Of a stretch of DNA of 64,000 nucleotides, positions 46,078 through 57,644 are shown piece after piece. The DNA comes from Caprimulgus europaeus (taxonomy: Eukaryota; Chordata; Aves; Caprimulgiformes; Caprimulgidae), in assembly GCA_907165065.1 (NCBI GenBank), contig OU015538.1:17437165-17501164 (forward strand). Direction: 5' to 3'. Each line of letters opens with the position of its first letter. Positions within the stretch are counted from its first letter, which is position 1. The notes below the pieces were generated by a model. It was not told the DNA's origin and did not search any database. It saw nothing but the letters and a program-made list of their open reading frames with translations. The position numbers and the translations under genes were made by a program.

Positions 46078-46400
46078 GAGTGGGTTTTTCCCCCTTGGGG
46101 CAGGGTGGGGGAAAAAGAAAAAGAAAACCCTTAACAGTATGGGGTAATGGTTTTAAACTAGAAAAGGGTAGATTTAGGTTGGATATTAGGAAAAAGTTCT
46201 TCAGTATGAGGGTGGTGGATCACTGGAACAGGTTGCCCAGAGCGGTAGTGGAGGCCCTGTCCCTAGAGATATTAGAGTTCAGGCTTGATGGGGCTCTGAG
46301 CAACCTTATCTAGTTGCAGATATCCCTGCTCACTGCAGGGGGTTGGACTAGATGACCTCTGAGGATCCCTTCCAATCCAATACATTCTATGATTCTATGA
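46078..46400 (+). mobile_element. CR1 LINE, 5'-truncated 3' end
   Basis: The last part of a chicken-repeat-1 retrotransposon. The translated frame ends with the characteristic [11 protein letters not shown] ... HWNRLPR ... RLDGALSNL block found at the C-terminus of CR1 reverse-transcriptase ORF2 proteins, followed by a stop (46311-46313). The 3' untranslated end carries GGGTTGGACTAGATGACCTC and CCCTTCCAATCC. It terminates in two ATTCTATG octamers plus A, with no poly-A tail, as expected for CR1. The endonuclease and main RT domains are missing, so the copy is dead on arrival. It is the strongest evidence for an avian or other sauropsid origin. The left boundary is approximate. Confidence 0.95.
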
Positions 46401-46757
46401 ACAGTATCTGAAATCAAATCTTCCATAAACATATGACTAAATTAGTTTCTGCAGGTCCCTTTCTGCTAACAACACCTGCAGTAGAGAACCTTTCAAGCAC
46501 AGTCCTTCTGTTTTACAAAAAAAATAATGAACTGAAATTAACATCACTTCTCTGGAAGCATCATTTCCCCAATTTAAAAACGGCAAACTACAGAGCAGAG
46601 TCACACATTAATTTTTAAAGCATCAGGCAGTTTTTATTCTTAATGCAAAGATGAGAGACAAAATGCCCTCTCTTTGGGAAGATTGGGAAGAAAACTACTG
46701 TCATAATGTGATACATTAATTTCTAAGCAGATGCATAGTCACACACACCCCTGTGAC

Positions 46758-46788
46758 TGGAATGGCTCTGATTTCCAGAGCCATTCCA
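46758..46788. repeat. Perfect hairpin, 13 bp arms
   Basis: TGGAATGGCTCTG (46758-46770), loop ATTTC, CAGAGCCATTCCA (46776-46788). The most GC-balanced perfect stem in the window. The stem is too short for a typical pre-miRNA. Confidence 0.85.
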
Positions 46789-48153
46789 AAATTCAAGTAT
46801 TTCAGATGTGCTACATGCAAATGTATTTGATTTTCGTTATGCATTTTTATAAAGCAGACTTTGCTAGGTTGTAGAGAATACTCTTATTAAGCAATGCACT
46901 GCACAAGTCAAGCTTTTTCCTAAATCACTGCAAATAATTCTTTTTCTGCATCTGACTTCCCAGCAATACATTACAGATATGGGGCATGTGAAACCTGAAG
47001 GAAGAGGTTAGGTGATCTGATACCTCAGTTACAAGCTCTGGCCCTAAGCAGATGAAGACGAAACTCTTGGAATTTCAGCAAAAGTGTTAGCAAAGTATTT
47101 TGAATGCTGAATGGAAAACATGAAAAGGTGTACACATACCTGGTCTGGTTTAATTCTAGCTAGTTTGAACAGCAAAAATGGCAAAGAAATGAGAACAGAA
47201 ACTTCAGTTTGAGCAGCTTACAAAGACATACAGGAAGCTTGGAAAGATTTAGAACTCCATTTTCCCACCATAACTCTACATGTTGTTAGACAAAAGTGCA
47301 AAACCTGGAACTTCTAATTTCAGGTAGATAAGGTCATAGGTGTGAATTTATAAAAACAAAGGTCATTTTAAACCATCCTCTTTTGCTTATTTTGTAGAAA
47401 AAAATACATCTGGTAGATGAATGAAAACAATATCAAAAGAGCTACTAGTTTATACACAGAGCTCTTATAAATGTTAAGGAAAATGGCAGTTTGCTCATTA
47501 GAGGGAATTGCTTTAATTCTTCCAGATGATATATTTCAGGAATAATTTGAGCTTTTAGAAATAGTTAATGAGATAAAAATCATTGAAGCATCATTCTGAT
47601 AGAAGTTGAGGGGTTTGCATATCTCACTTAACGTAAGAGATTTGCAAATAAATATTTGGAGCATATGAAAAGCAATGGCAAAAACATGGTCATTGCTGAA
47701 TTTGAGCTCTTTACACTGAATTGCTACTTGTCTTAGACTAAGCACACTTTCAGTGAAATCAAATGCAGTAGCTACTTCCATTAATTTACAATAAAGTGCA
47801 TTATTCTGTCCATATGCAACAGACTAGGAATAATTTAATGTACTAGCATTGCAACAGTTTTCTAAAAGGTTATGCAAGTCTTGTATGATCTTCTCTAGTA
47901 GTTATAAGTTTTGTATTCCATAAAAAAAATATTCTGTTATCTAAGGATCATTGCATTGAACTTGCTGGTATAATTCAAAATATTAAGGAATATGGAACAC
48001 TTTCACATTTGACATGACAGTGGCTTTTAGACCTTTCCAGATTGTTTTCTTTATTATTCTACTTCCTACAACCTATGAAATACTACTGAACTGAAAGATC
48101 TGAATTCACTCCAAATAACTTTTATAGGGGCAATACTGGTCCAAGTCTCACTG

Positions 48154-48240
48154 CAGAAAAAACCCCCAAAACCAAAAAACAAACAAACAAAAAACCAACC
48201 ACAGAAACACACCCCAAAGCAAACCCACAAATTAACAAAA
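48154..48240. repeat. A/C-rich low-complexity tract
   Basis: AAAACCCCCAAAACC, (AAAC)n and CCACAGAAACACACCCC blocks. The plus strand is nearly free of T. Confidence 0.75.
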
Positions 48241-51200
48241 ATATTTTGAGCCAGTATTCTTTATTTGTAGAGATATCTTTTTTTTTAAAATGCAAATATT
48301 GTTTAATATTATCTGTGAATAGAAATATTATCAAAAAGAGAAATCAAAGAAAAGTTATTTAAATGATCTTTCTGAAGTAGGAAAATAGAAGACGCTTTGT
48401 CCCACAATCCTTTTAATATTCTTGTCATAAATAAAGATAAACCACCATTATTAAAAGAATGTAAAGCTGTTACAATCTATACACGTAAAAAGCTTCAGAA
48501 TTCAAAGGTAAAAATAATATTTTTTTCCTGTTTTTGCTACTCCAGATTTATCTCAAAAGGAACAGTTGGAAAGAAAGAGGCCACATAAAAGTTGTTGACT
48601 GAACCAAATGGAATTTTCTAGGCAATCACAAGCATTACAGATAGACTGGCTGTACAAACGCACCAGCTCCTCTTCCCTTCCCTCCTTTATGTCGTTGAGC
48701 ACATACATTGCTGCTCAAAGTTAGAGAGATACAACTCAGAAAACAAACATCATCAACTTTTCATGCCCTTCAAAATTCCTACGTTCAATTCTGATGCAGC
48801 AGTTTGCCCAGCGTAAGTACACGCGGCAAGATTTCTATCTGCCAGCCCAAGGAACCTATTCTGACCACATCCTACAACAATCATCTCATTTTTTTTCCTT
48901 AACAAACAAACTATTGGAATACAAATGAAAATGAGAAGAACAAAAATGTCCCTGCTGCTCAGTCACTGGGTGTTAAGAGACACTGCTGATTAAGGTATTA
49001 ACTGAAAAGCCCAAAAAGACAAACCTTTTGAAACGGGGAATGAAAAGGCATTTGTTCTCCTTTGTAGACATACACCAATTATACTGAGAAAATTTAACCA
49101 CTGCAAATATAAAAATCAGAGCTAAAATAATTAATAAAAAAGGTGACATGCTAAGAAAATTACAGAAAATAATTCCCTCAAACCCAACTGCTTTTGATAC
49201 CTAGCAATAGAAGCATGTGTCACACAACTGATGTTAGACAAAAGATATATCAACAGGGATGGAGGAAGACTTCTGGGAAGCTGAAGATCAAATAAAAAAT
49301 ACAAAATATTTTCTGTGTTAAATATGTATGATAAATATAAACTTTAAGACAACAGACCTCATCCTGCACTGTCGTGAATCCTGTGAGTGAGGAATTTTAT
49401 GTGACCTCACACCTCTATTTCATGGAAATTTTTAAAGAACCATGTAACATCAGTGAATTTTTAGATGCTTTTAAAACAAGTTTAGAAAGGCCAATAGCCA
49501 TAAATAGAACATAGCAAAGTATCATGACCTATTATACTTCTATTCTTAACACATCAATAAATTACACTATAGATTTAAATTACACATCCCTCCCTTATTA
49601 CCCAACTCATCACAGAAAGAATCTAGAATCACTCTTCACTAAATGAAATATTACCAATAGAGAATTATTATTTCAACTTCTCAGATTATACCTATAAACG
49701 CACAAACTACTACAAACCCACAAGATTTATAGAAAAAATGTCCACTGTGGACATAATTTTTCTACTTCTCTATTTACATTTTTTTTTTTCCTCCATTTAT
49801 CTCTTTAGAGAAATATTCTACTGTAGCATAAGACACCACTGATTCACTTTAGGGAAACCAGTTTGTTTCAGTGAAAATTAGCATGTAAGAATCTTATCAT
49901 AAAAGGTTAAAATGGCTATAAAGGAAATTACACAGCTCAAATAAAGTCCTAAATAGTTATCTCCTTATAAAAGTTTAATATTATATCTCAACCAGAAATC
50001 AGATTCACTTTAAAAAATTGTAACATTTCTCTCCCAGAAACATACTGGGATTTGATTTTTTTTCCCCTTTCTCAGTTCTTATGAAGCTATCTCTAGTTTA
50101 TAAAGTTTTTTCAAGCAATTTTCTGCCAACAATTGGCTTCTTTAATTTACCTCTATTGTAAATTCCCAAGCACAAGAGTAGGTTCTTTGCTGCTTTGAGA
50201 TCTGCATTTAATTCTACATTCCTTCCTTTCATTTCAGAAAGGTCTGCCTTTATCTACATCATTTTACTTTGAGGCATCATTTAACTTCGTCCTCCCTAGC
50301 CACAAGTCCTAGCAGACCCTCCCACAAACTTCTCGCTTCAGTAAATTGATTTGCCATCTCCTCTAACTATCCTTCACAACAAATCAATCCTTTGACTCCT
50401 CCGACTTTTTTTGAAGGCTTACCTCTTGCCTGCAAGAGGAAAGTTGTAAAATCTTCCTTCTTTTCTTGTATTCCTCGGTGGCAGTGGAGAAAAGTTCATT
50501 TTATATTAAGCATTTGCCATTATACCTGGGTTCAGACAGAGACAACAAACCAGTCAGTGTTCCCAGTCTCACTGCCATCACTGTCCCACAGAGCTGGAAG
50601 ATTGCAGGAACACTGATTACACTGCTCCACACAAAGGAGTTACTTCAACCAGTTGAGGTTCTCCACTCGTTCGCACACACTGACATGTATCACAGTAAGA
50701 ACTTGTCTTAGAACATGCCTTTCCATCTCACAGTTTTGGAACATTTCTTTCTCTTTTTCCTGTTTGCCTTGCTGTTACAGAGTGTACTAGAAAAAAGCAT
50801 TGATGCGGGGGGAATCAGGACCTAGGGCTTGATCTCAACTGAGTAATGACTAGAACCGGTCACACAAAGAAATACCAGTAAGAAGCTCTACTAAGAGTGA
50901 CTGCTGTACCTCAACAATCCAGAGCACAGTTAAATACTGAGCTGTTCAGACATTCTGGAACACGTCAGTAACTCAATTTCACATGAGACAGTTTGTATCT
51001 CTGAAAGAACATCACATCATCAGATAGGTCAGAGAGGCAGGAAAAAAGTGGCTATAGCCAAGGTAAACATAAAGCTCCTACACAAATATTACAATGAATG
51101 GCATCATTCATCTTAAAAGAAAATTAAAAGTATGCTATAAGAGGATATATGTACTGCCACACAGAGGGGTTTTTGCAGGTCAAGTAAATTATATGGTGAC

Positions 51201-52296
51201 TGCTCACAGAATTATAGCTCTAGAAGTGGGAGAATCAATTAAATTAATATATTCGTTTTTAAGGGAATTTAAAAAAATATCTTGCATGCTGTATGGTTGG
51301 AGTGCTGAGCACAACATGGGTTTCACAACATGGCATTAAAGACTAACAATATTCAGAGCTATTATAATTAAGACAAAATAGACACGATCTCTGGAGAGTA
51401 GTGCAGAACCTTATTTTCCAGCACCTTTAAGCTATTCTAAGCTGTGGGAGTGAGATCTTTATAAGTGATAATTCCACCCTATGGCACTTCTAACACATTT
51501 TTCATAAACAACTCACATTTGCCCGTGTTAGTTCTGGTGTACTTTACAGTTTTAGCAACACAGTGTTTCTTGTTTCTGCAGATTTGCATTTGTCCGCACA
51601 CGTTTGATGTAAGCTGGCAAACCATAGCTTGTCTCCAGAGTAAGACAACCCCCTGAACAACACAAGATCTCCTGCTGACAAGCAGGCTCTGCCAAGATGT
51701 CACTGCATGTGTGCTCCAGTGACTTAATTTCAGTAACTGAAAGTCAGAACTCTGAGGACAAGACTTTCCCTGTGTAGGCAGGGGACAACATGGCATTTCA
51801 TGGTTCTCATCACAACCCCCGTCCAAACCGCTATAGATCGCATGACCACAGCACCAGCAAGACCTGCAGAATCATTGAATCATTCAACAGTTATTTCAGT
51901 AAGTGGTTACACAGTGTGGTAAACTGTTTCAGCAATCATAAAAATAGTTTGTGGAAGAAACCATTAGGCAATAACAGGAGATACGTTGTCCTGTACTTGC
52001 TAGAGCATGTTGTGATAGTCAGCTTCTAATCTCATGTGTTAATATAAAAAAATTCATTTCTGACTCTGAGAAAACTATAAACTACAACTTATGAGAGAAA
52101 GCTGCAGGTTGCAATAGTTTTAACATAGAGAAGTAAAAAATAATGAAATAAATAAAAAATTCAGGGAATTTATAAGAAAAAACTAATTAAATGTGGTAGG
52201 GCGTTAAGGTCAGCTCCCTAATGCACAGTAAGCATTCACTAGCGTAAAAAGCTTTTATAGTTTCCCAAGGCTTAACATGCTCTTTTCTGCTTTTAG

Positions 52297-52380
52297 ATGT
52301 CAACAGGTTCATCCTAACCATGCCCTCAGCATTTGTAAATCATCCACTTCATTATCAGCCAGTGCTGATCAGCTCTGTGA
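52297..52380 (+). other. Best exon-like segment (84 bp)
   Basis: This segment has a complete set of vertebrate splice signals. A branch-point-like CTTAAC lies at 52271-52276. A strong pyrimidine tract and acceptor, TGCTCTTTTCTGCTTTTAG, ends at 52296. A consensus donor GTAAGT starts at 52381. The predicted branch A sits about 21 bases from the acceptor G, a normal distance. The 84 bp length is a multiple of three, so inclusion would keep frame. Two of three frames are open. The one after two leading bases reads VNRFILTMPSAFVNHPLHYQ and has 14 of 27 codons ending in G/C. I recognise no protein family. It could be a lncRNA exon, a cassette exon of a long gene spanning the window, or a decoy. Confidence 0.3.
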
Positions 52381-52839
52381 GTAAGTCTAGAGAAGTTAAC
52401 TACTGAACACAACTTCCCTGGCACAGCACACTGTGTTGAATTTAAGAGTTATATTTCCGAGATTGCCCTCCAAGGCAAACGTGTGGAGATCACCTGGCTG
52501 AGAGATGCAACCAATACAAGTATTATGAATGCAGCACTAACAACAACAAAAAAAGGCAAGCACCTTGTCAACTCAATGTTAATAGTTATAGCCTACTTCA
52601 TCAGAATCATTAACTGCTACAGAGCACAGAGGAAACAGAGGCAATGCAGACAAGGCTTGCCACGGAGTGTTACCTGCCAGCTGCCTCCACACAGAGCCAG
52701 GGCAAAATTACAGTTCACTTATTTATACTTTGCTGATAACTCCTCCAATCCCTGCTACTGTAGAAGAAACCAATTTGATTACACATTTCCAAAGACTCTT
52801 CCAAAGCTGAAAGCTTTTTCTCTTTCTTTCTGTCTCTGA
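52381..52839 (+). other. Unassigned 152-codon open frame, plus strand
   Basis: Directly after the donor at 52381 one frame stays open until a TGA at 52837-52839. It has no ATG in its first 50 or so codons. The translation includes a hydrophobic stretch (VNSMLIVIAYFIRIINCY) and a cysteine/arginine-rich part (RAQRKQRQCRQGLPR). No family is recognised. Length alone is borderline for chance in 64 kb. Confidence 0.12.
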
Positions 52840-53815
52840 CTTTGTGAAAGTGAGAGCACTAATTCAACTGTAGTTCATGGTCGTGCTCATTTCCAGGAGA
52901 CATTTCTCCAATGCCATAAGTCTAAGGCTGCATCCATCCCTCCTTTGCTCCTTTGTAGCTAGTTTCCTGGTCTGGAGGTTTGTTGGAGTTCATTACATAG
53001 AGACATATGTGTTTAGTTTACTGTCATGTAAAGATGACTAGTGATTTAAAGTTATCAGCCCATGACAAAAAGTCATGTCTGAGGAAGTCTCTTCTGGATT
53101 CTGATTTTTAAACCCTTTTTATTGAGGCTGTATAAAGGTTTGGGGATTTTAAGATTCCTACCAATATAAAAACACCACTCTGAAATCCCATACCCACAGA
53201 TATCCTAGGGTTTTTTCTCAGAAACCCAGGAATACATGCCCATTTGTATGGAACTCACATTGTGGTATCTGGCAACAAAAAAACACATTTTACACAAGTT
53301 GTTACCCAGAGGCTTGTTCTGGTCAGAATTTGCTTATACAGACTGGTATGAGTGGGAACGTCCCACCAGTATGAAATGGCATGCTTTGTCCATACTCCAG
53401 AACAATCGTGGTCAGAAAGTAAGAATAATTTCAACATCACTGAAATTCTTCGAAATTCCCTAGTCTGTTTTGTTTATGTGGGAATAAAACCAACTCTCCA
53501 CTCAGATCTACTTTCCCAAGGAACTCTCCCAGCTTGTCTTTTGTGCCCAGTATCTTTATGAAGAACAAAACAACTAGAGAAGTCTGTGCTACTGTTTGTT
53601 TATACCATGTTAGTTGTTACTGGGTTTTGGCATATCATAAAATATTAATAATGATTAAAAGAGTATGCTTATATTCCTACAGGGCATAATACAAACTGCA
53701 CATCAATTTACAAGTATTTTATCAATTTTTATAGTTAATTTTAGTATATGAATAAAAATGCTACTTACAATTAACATTTATCTCTCTTTTGCACTCTTTA
53801 GATATGCACATACAT
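52840..53815. other. Non-coding DNA
   Basis: Nothing recognised. Overlapping opposite-strand frames at 53236-53561 lack support. Confidence 0.55.
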
Positions 53816-53817
53816 AC

Positions 53818-53895
53818 CAACTGCTCATGGCAGGGGGGTTGGAACTAGATGATCTTTAAGGTCCCTTCCAACCCAAACCATTTGGATTCTATAAC
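53818..53895 (+). mobile_element. CR1 LINE 3' terminal fragment
   Basis: About 75 bp matching the CR1 3' untranslated end almost word for word: CATGGCAGGGGGGTTGGAAC, TAGATGATCTTTAAGGTCCC, TTCCAACCCAAACCATT. It ends in GGATTCTATAA, a slightly damaged terminal octamer. It is strongly 5'-truncated, with no coding sequence. Its 3' words differ from those of the 46.1 kb copy, so the two come from different CR1 subfamilies. Confidence 0.93.
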
Positions 53896-56156
53896 TTAGG
53901 TAATAAACAGTGCAGTATCTTTTAAAAGTAAATAAGCCAATTAAAAGAATTTACTAAAGTACTTAAATGTGCAATCATACTTTCAATTATGCAACTATTG
54001 TGAATTTTAACATCTCAAAGTATTTAGCTCTGATAGCTTTTTTTTCTTCTTCTTCAATCAAGTAACCTTCTCCAGTGTCTCAAAAATATTTTTAAACATC
54101 ATAGGTATAACGTAATTGCAGAACTACAAAGATCCATTATGGTTGACACGGCACTAATAGTCCTCGTGGGTGTACCTTTATTTTAAGAAAGGATGAAAAC
54201 TCTGTTTTCTGGCTTTTTGTCAGAAATTGCATTGTTGTAGGTTTCTTTTTTAAAGACATGTTCAAGTAGTTCCCTCACAGCTTTTCTTCCTCTTTTCTAA
54301 GCTGAAGAACTTCTTCACCATTTCAGATACAATAGAGCAAGTCGGCCTTCTATGGAACTGCCAGTGTTTAAATTACTAAACTAACCTTTCTTGCTGTAAG
54401 AGTTGAAGTTCAAATGTTTATTTAATTTCACTTACTCTTCTATCCTTTTAGTTATCTATTACTAGCCATCTGGATTACCACCATCAATAAAAATTGTTTT
54501 GTGCCGTTAGGGGTCAGCATCTTGAAAAGTCTCTCCATCTAATTATATAGATTTACAATTACAACACTGTGAACCACTTAACATCCACATGTTAAAGCCA
54601 TAACTTATAGTCCACACTGAAATAATTACAGCAGCGAATACTGCTATGTACTCCGCTCCTTTGAGAGGAGTGTGGGATCCAGTCACAACTACTGTCATGA
54701 CACCTACAGAGATGCATGTCCCAAACCCTAAACTAAACCATGAAATGGGACCCTTCAACAGAACACTACGGGGTGGAAGAATAAGCAGAGCTGAAGGTAT
54801 AACTCCTCACCCATTCACACATGGGCTTCTACCTGGGCTGGCCTCCAGGTACCCCCTCTGAACACCTCAGAGCTACTCTCACCCATCACCACTTCTCTAC
54901 AGTCACTGTCAGTGGCAAAAGATATAATGCCAGATTTCACCCCCCAGAGAGGATGAGGCTCCATTTCAGCCATCCCACAAATCAGATGCTGAAGAGAATT
55001 CACAACACAACTGAATTATAAAGCAACCATCTCCTAGATTTTCAGATAATGTAATCCACGAGAAACTTCTGAAACCCTGCTGGTAGGAAGAACACAACAC
55101 AATTACTGAGCTAATACAACATTTCTACCCTGAAGTATTTCAAGGCAACTTGAAACCTTCAGAAAGCACTTTTAGTGACTGCCAGGATGAATGGCTCCAG
55201 TAAATATATTTTAGAAGCTGGAAGATAAAGATCAGAATTTCTCTTTTGTCTGGAAAGCTTTGTCTTATATCCTCTTCCTCCTCCCCCTGCTGATGCTTCC
55301 AAAATACAAAGACTCCTTAGACTCGAAAGCACAGAACTGTGGAAGTCACAGACTTAGCTTGGTTTCCTTACAGATCTGCTTTTATGTGAAATCTTTGTTC
55401 ATCTTTGCTTTCTCTTTACACACTTCAGCCACAGAGCTAATTCACTGTTATAGACAAATAATGCCTGCTTTTCTTTTAAACACAAAATGCTTTGTTTGGA
55501 AAAAGTGCAGAGAGATCAAATTAGGACAATATATGCGTGTGCATATTACCATTTTAACCTAAATAGGCTGTTAAGTAGAATAAGGCAGCAATCTTTTCAC
55601 TTCATTTCTCCCTACAGATGCTAATAAAAGAAAGATATGAGTATTTTAAATCACAGAGGTCAACAGGTATTCTAAAGGTGAAGTAGAGATATTACTGTTA
55701 ATGTTCTTATACAAGTACCACCCGAGGAAAAGGCAGGCACTGCCTGATGCATGATGTACACGTTACATGCATTGCCACAGAAGCTAGCCCCATCCTGAGT
55801 CTCACTGTTTCTTGAAACAAAATAGTTATCTCAAATCTCTGAGTAAGTGCTGCGAGAAGTATTGACATTTTATCTTTACCTACAGATATACTATCCTGAC
55901 CTGTATGCTAGGTTAGAGTGAGAAGATGGCATCTGCAACATCAACTGCCCAGTCCTAGAACAGGTAACTTCTGTCTACTGAATTAGGGGTTGTTTCTTTC
56001 TGGGTTAGATGATATATTTTTTTTTTAAAGATTAAATATGCTTGGCAATATTTTATAGCTCTTTCAAATGCAACTAAGTAATTTATTCTTCAAAGCACAA
56101 AGATTACAGAGATATCAATGAATCAATTCTCACTCTACATAAGCATTCTGCATGGG

Positions 56157-56194
56157 TTTGGGGTTTTTTTTGTTTTTTTTTGTTTTTTTTTTTC
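56157..56194. repeat. G/T-rich low-complexity tract
   Basis: GGGTTTGGGG followed by T-runs interrupted by single Gs. Confidence 0.8.
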
Positions 56195-57172
56195 AAAAAC
56201 AGAAAGATAAATTGAGAGATTAAGTCAATTGTCCAAGGTGGTATGTTGAGAAATTAATAGAAGCAGACTTAATGGATGTAGCATCTCCTAACACCAAAAC
56301 ATTTAGTCTATTAAGAATATTCTAGATGAAAAATATGATGGCTCTCCTGCACAGTACTGTGCACATTTTATTTAGACCACAAGTAATACCCACTGAACCC
56401 TCTGAAGTGGACAAACCGAACAGTAGGATGAAACCACGGTGTTCATTCCCAGGAATTATTTTATTCAGGCAGGAATATATGCTTCCAGTGCAGATGCTCT
56501 AGCATTTGAGTCTTACAATTAATTCTTCAAGAGATACATCTGAAAATACTTACAATAATGACTACATAAAAATTAGTCACAACTGGTAAATTAATTTTTC
56601 ATGACAGTTCTTGATAAAACACAGATTACAGCAAGAGTTAAATACAAATGCTATATCTCAGTTTCTGAATCCCTTTTGTGTGTCACAGATTAGGAAATAA
56701 ACTCATGTGATAGCAAACAATTTTAACAATAGCAACTCTAGTCATCTGACACTAAGGATTATTCAACCTGTTAAAGACTACCCAATTTCACTCAAGTGAA
56801 ACAATCAGGATAGAGCCTAGGAAATGTATGGAGGTACTCATCTTGGAAGTATTAATCCAATCAGAAAAAAAAGTTTAAGAAGTTCAAATCCTTTAAAGTA
56901 AAAAGTTCCTTCTAAATTAAGTGTTTAGAAAGCCTCTGATGTATTTCTGAAGAGCTATTTAAACTTAGAAGAGTATTTTTCACTCTGTTGAAGATCTCTT
57001 GCATAGCGTACACAGTTTCTGAATGGTCAACTTCTGTTTTGAAGACTGTTTTTAACAGCAAGTACCTGAAGTTTCCAAGACATCCAAAGCTTTTGTGTTT
57101 CTTCTACACAAGACCTCTGAAATTGCCAATCTCATATAATAATTTGTCATGACAGCTTTAAAAAAACATTTT

Positions 57173-57198
57173 GCAGGTGTCTCTAGCAAGACACCTGC
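57173..57198. promoter_or_regulatory. Inverted CAGGTGTCT sites
   Basis: GCAGGTGTCT (57173-57182) and AGACACCTGC (57189-57198) are perfect 10 bp inverted arms with a 6 bp spacer. Each arm contains CAGGTG (ZEB/E-box class) and AGGTGT (T-box half-site class). Paired inverted half-sites are a known arrangement for T-box dimers. Binding here is inference. Confidence 0.35.
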
Positions 57199-57479
57199 TT
57201 CTTTTGTTTAAAATCAAGAAAAGGAGTGCACAAGTAATACTTCATTAATGCCTCCTTTCATAATGCTGAAGTTATTTTTGAAAGTAGACTTCCTCTAATG
57301 GAATAGATGACTCCTTTGTCTCTGTGACTTTCTTTCCAAACTGCACGTACTTTATACGAAACATAGCTCCGAGGCTGTCAATTGAGCTTGAAAGTTAATG
57401 TTCCTGTAAATCACCAACTGCCAAAAGGAGTTACACCATTTACCTTGTGACTGTTTTTTGAAAGTTATCATCGGAGTAT

Positions 57480-57640
57480 TTAGCTAATCGCACTTCAGAC
57501 CTTGTTTGTCTCTCAAGCCCGCATGGCCAGCAGCCATTCACGTATACAAGACCGAACGACAGAGCTGCACGCTCACTGGAGAAGCGATGTTAAGGTAAGT
57601 CATTAGTGTGCTACACTAGTGATGGATTTCAGAACTGAAA
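57480..57640 (+). other. CpG-containing first-exon-like segment
   Basis: An open frame starts after TAG at about 57481. It runs through an ATG at 57522 (context CCCGCATGG, good Kozak with G at +4) to a consensus donor AAG|GTAAGT whose GT begins at 57596. It hits a TAG just beyond the donor. The ATG-initiated peptide is MASSHSRIQDRTTELHAHWR plus four residues. Six or so CpGs fall within about 100 bp, in CpG-poor surroundings. No convincing acceptor precedes it, so a first coding exon is the natural reading. Alternatively this is a conserved regulatory patch. I cannot name a gene. Confidence 0.25.
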
Positions 57641-57644
57641 CTGC

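Larger units (their letters stand above)
46401..52260. other. Non-coding AT-rich DNA, 5.9 kb
   Basis: No gene or RNA recognised. It holds a perfect hairpin at 46758-46788, an A/C-rich tract at 48154-48240 and T-rich runs near 49785. Short frames at 47536-47781, 50392-50711 and 51479-51826 show no family motif. The 115-codon minus frame at 51479-51826 is unsupported. Confidence 0.55.
53896..57420. other. Non-coding AT-rich DNA, 3.5 kb
   Basis: No gene recognised. The stretch includes a G/T-rich tract at 56157-56194 and the inverted repeat at 57173-57198. Frames at 54543-55021 overlap on both strands, and a 100-codon plus frame at 55260-55562 is unremarkable. Confidence 0.55.

Noticed and set aside
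7243-48298. Octamer motifs (ATGCAAAT) as significant regulatory sites
   Set aside because: At least six scattered copies, roughly what this AT-rich composition would give by chance.
51866-51890. Reverse CR1 3' end (CAGAATCATTGAATCATTCA)
   Set aside because: Terminal-octamer-like words only. Flanking sequence does not match CR1.
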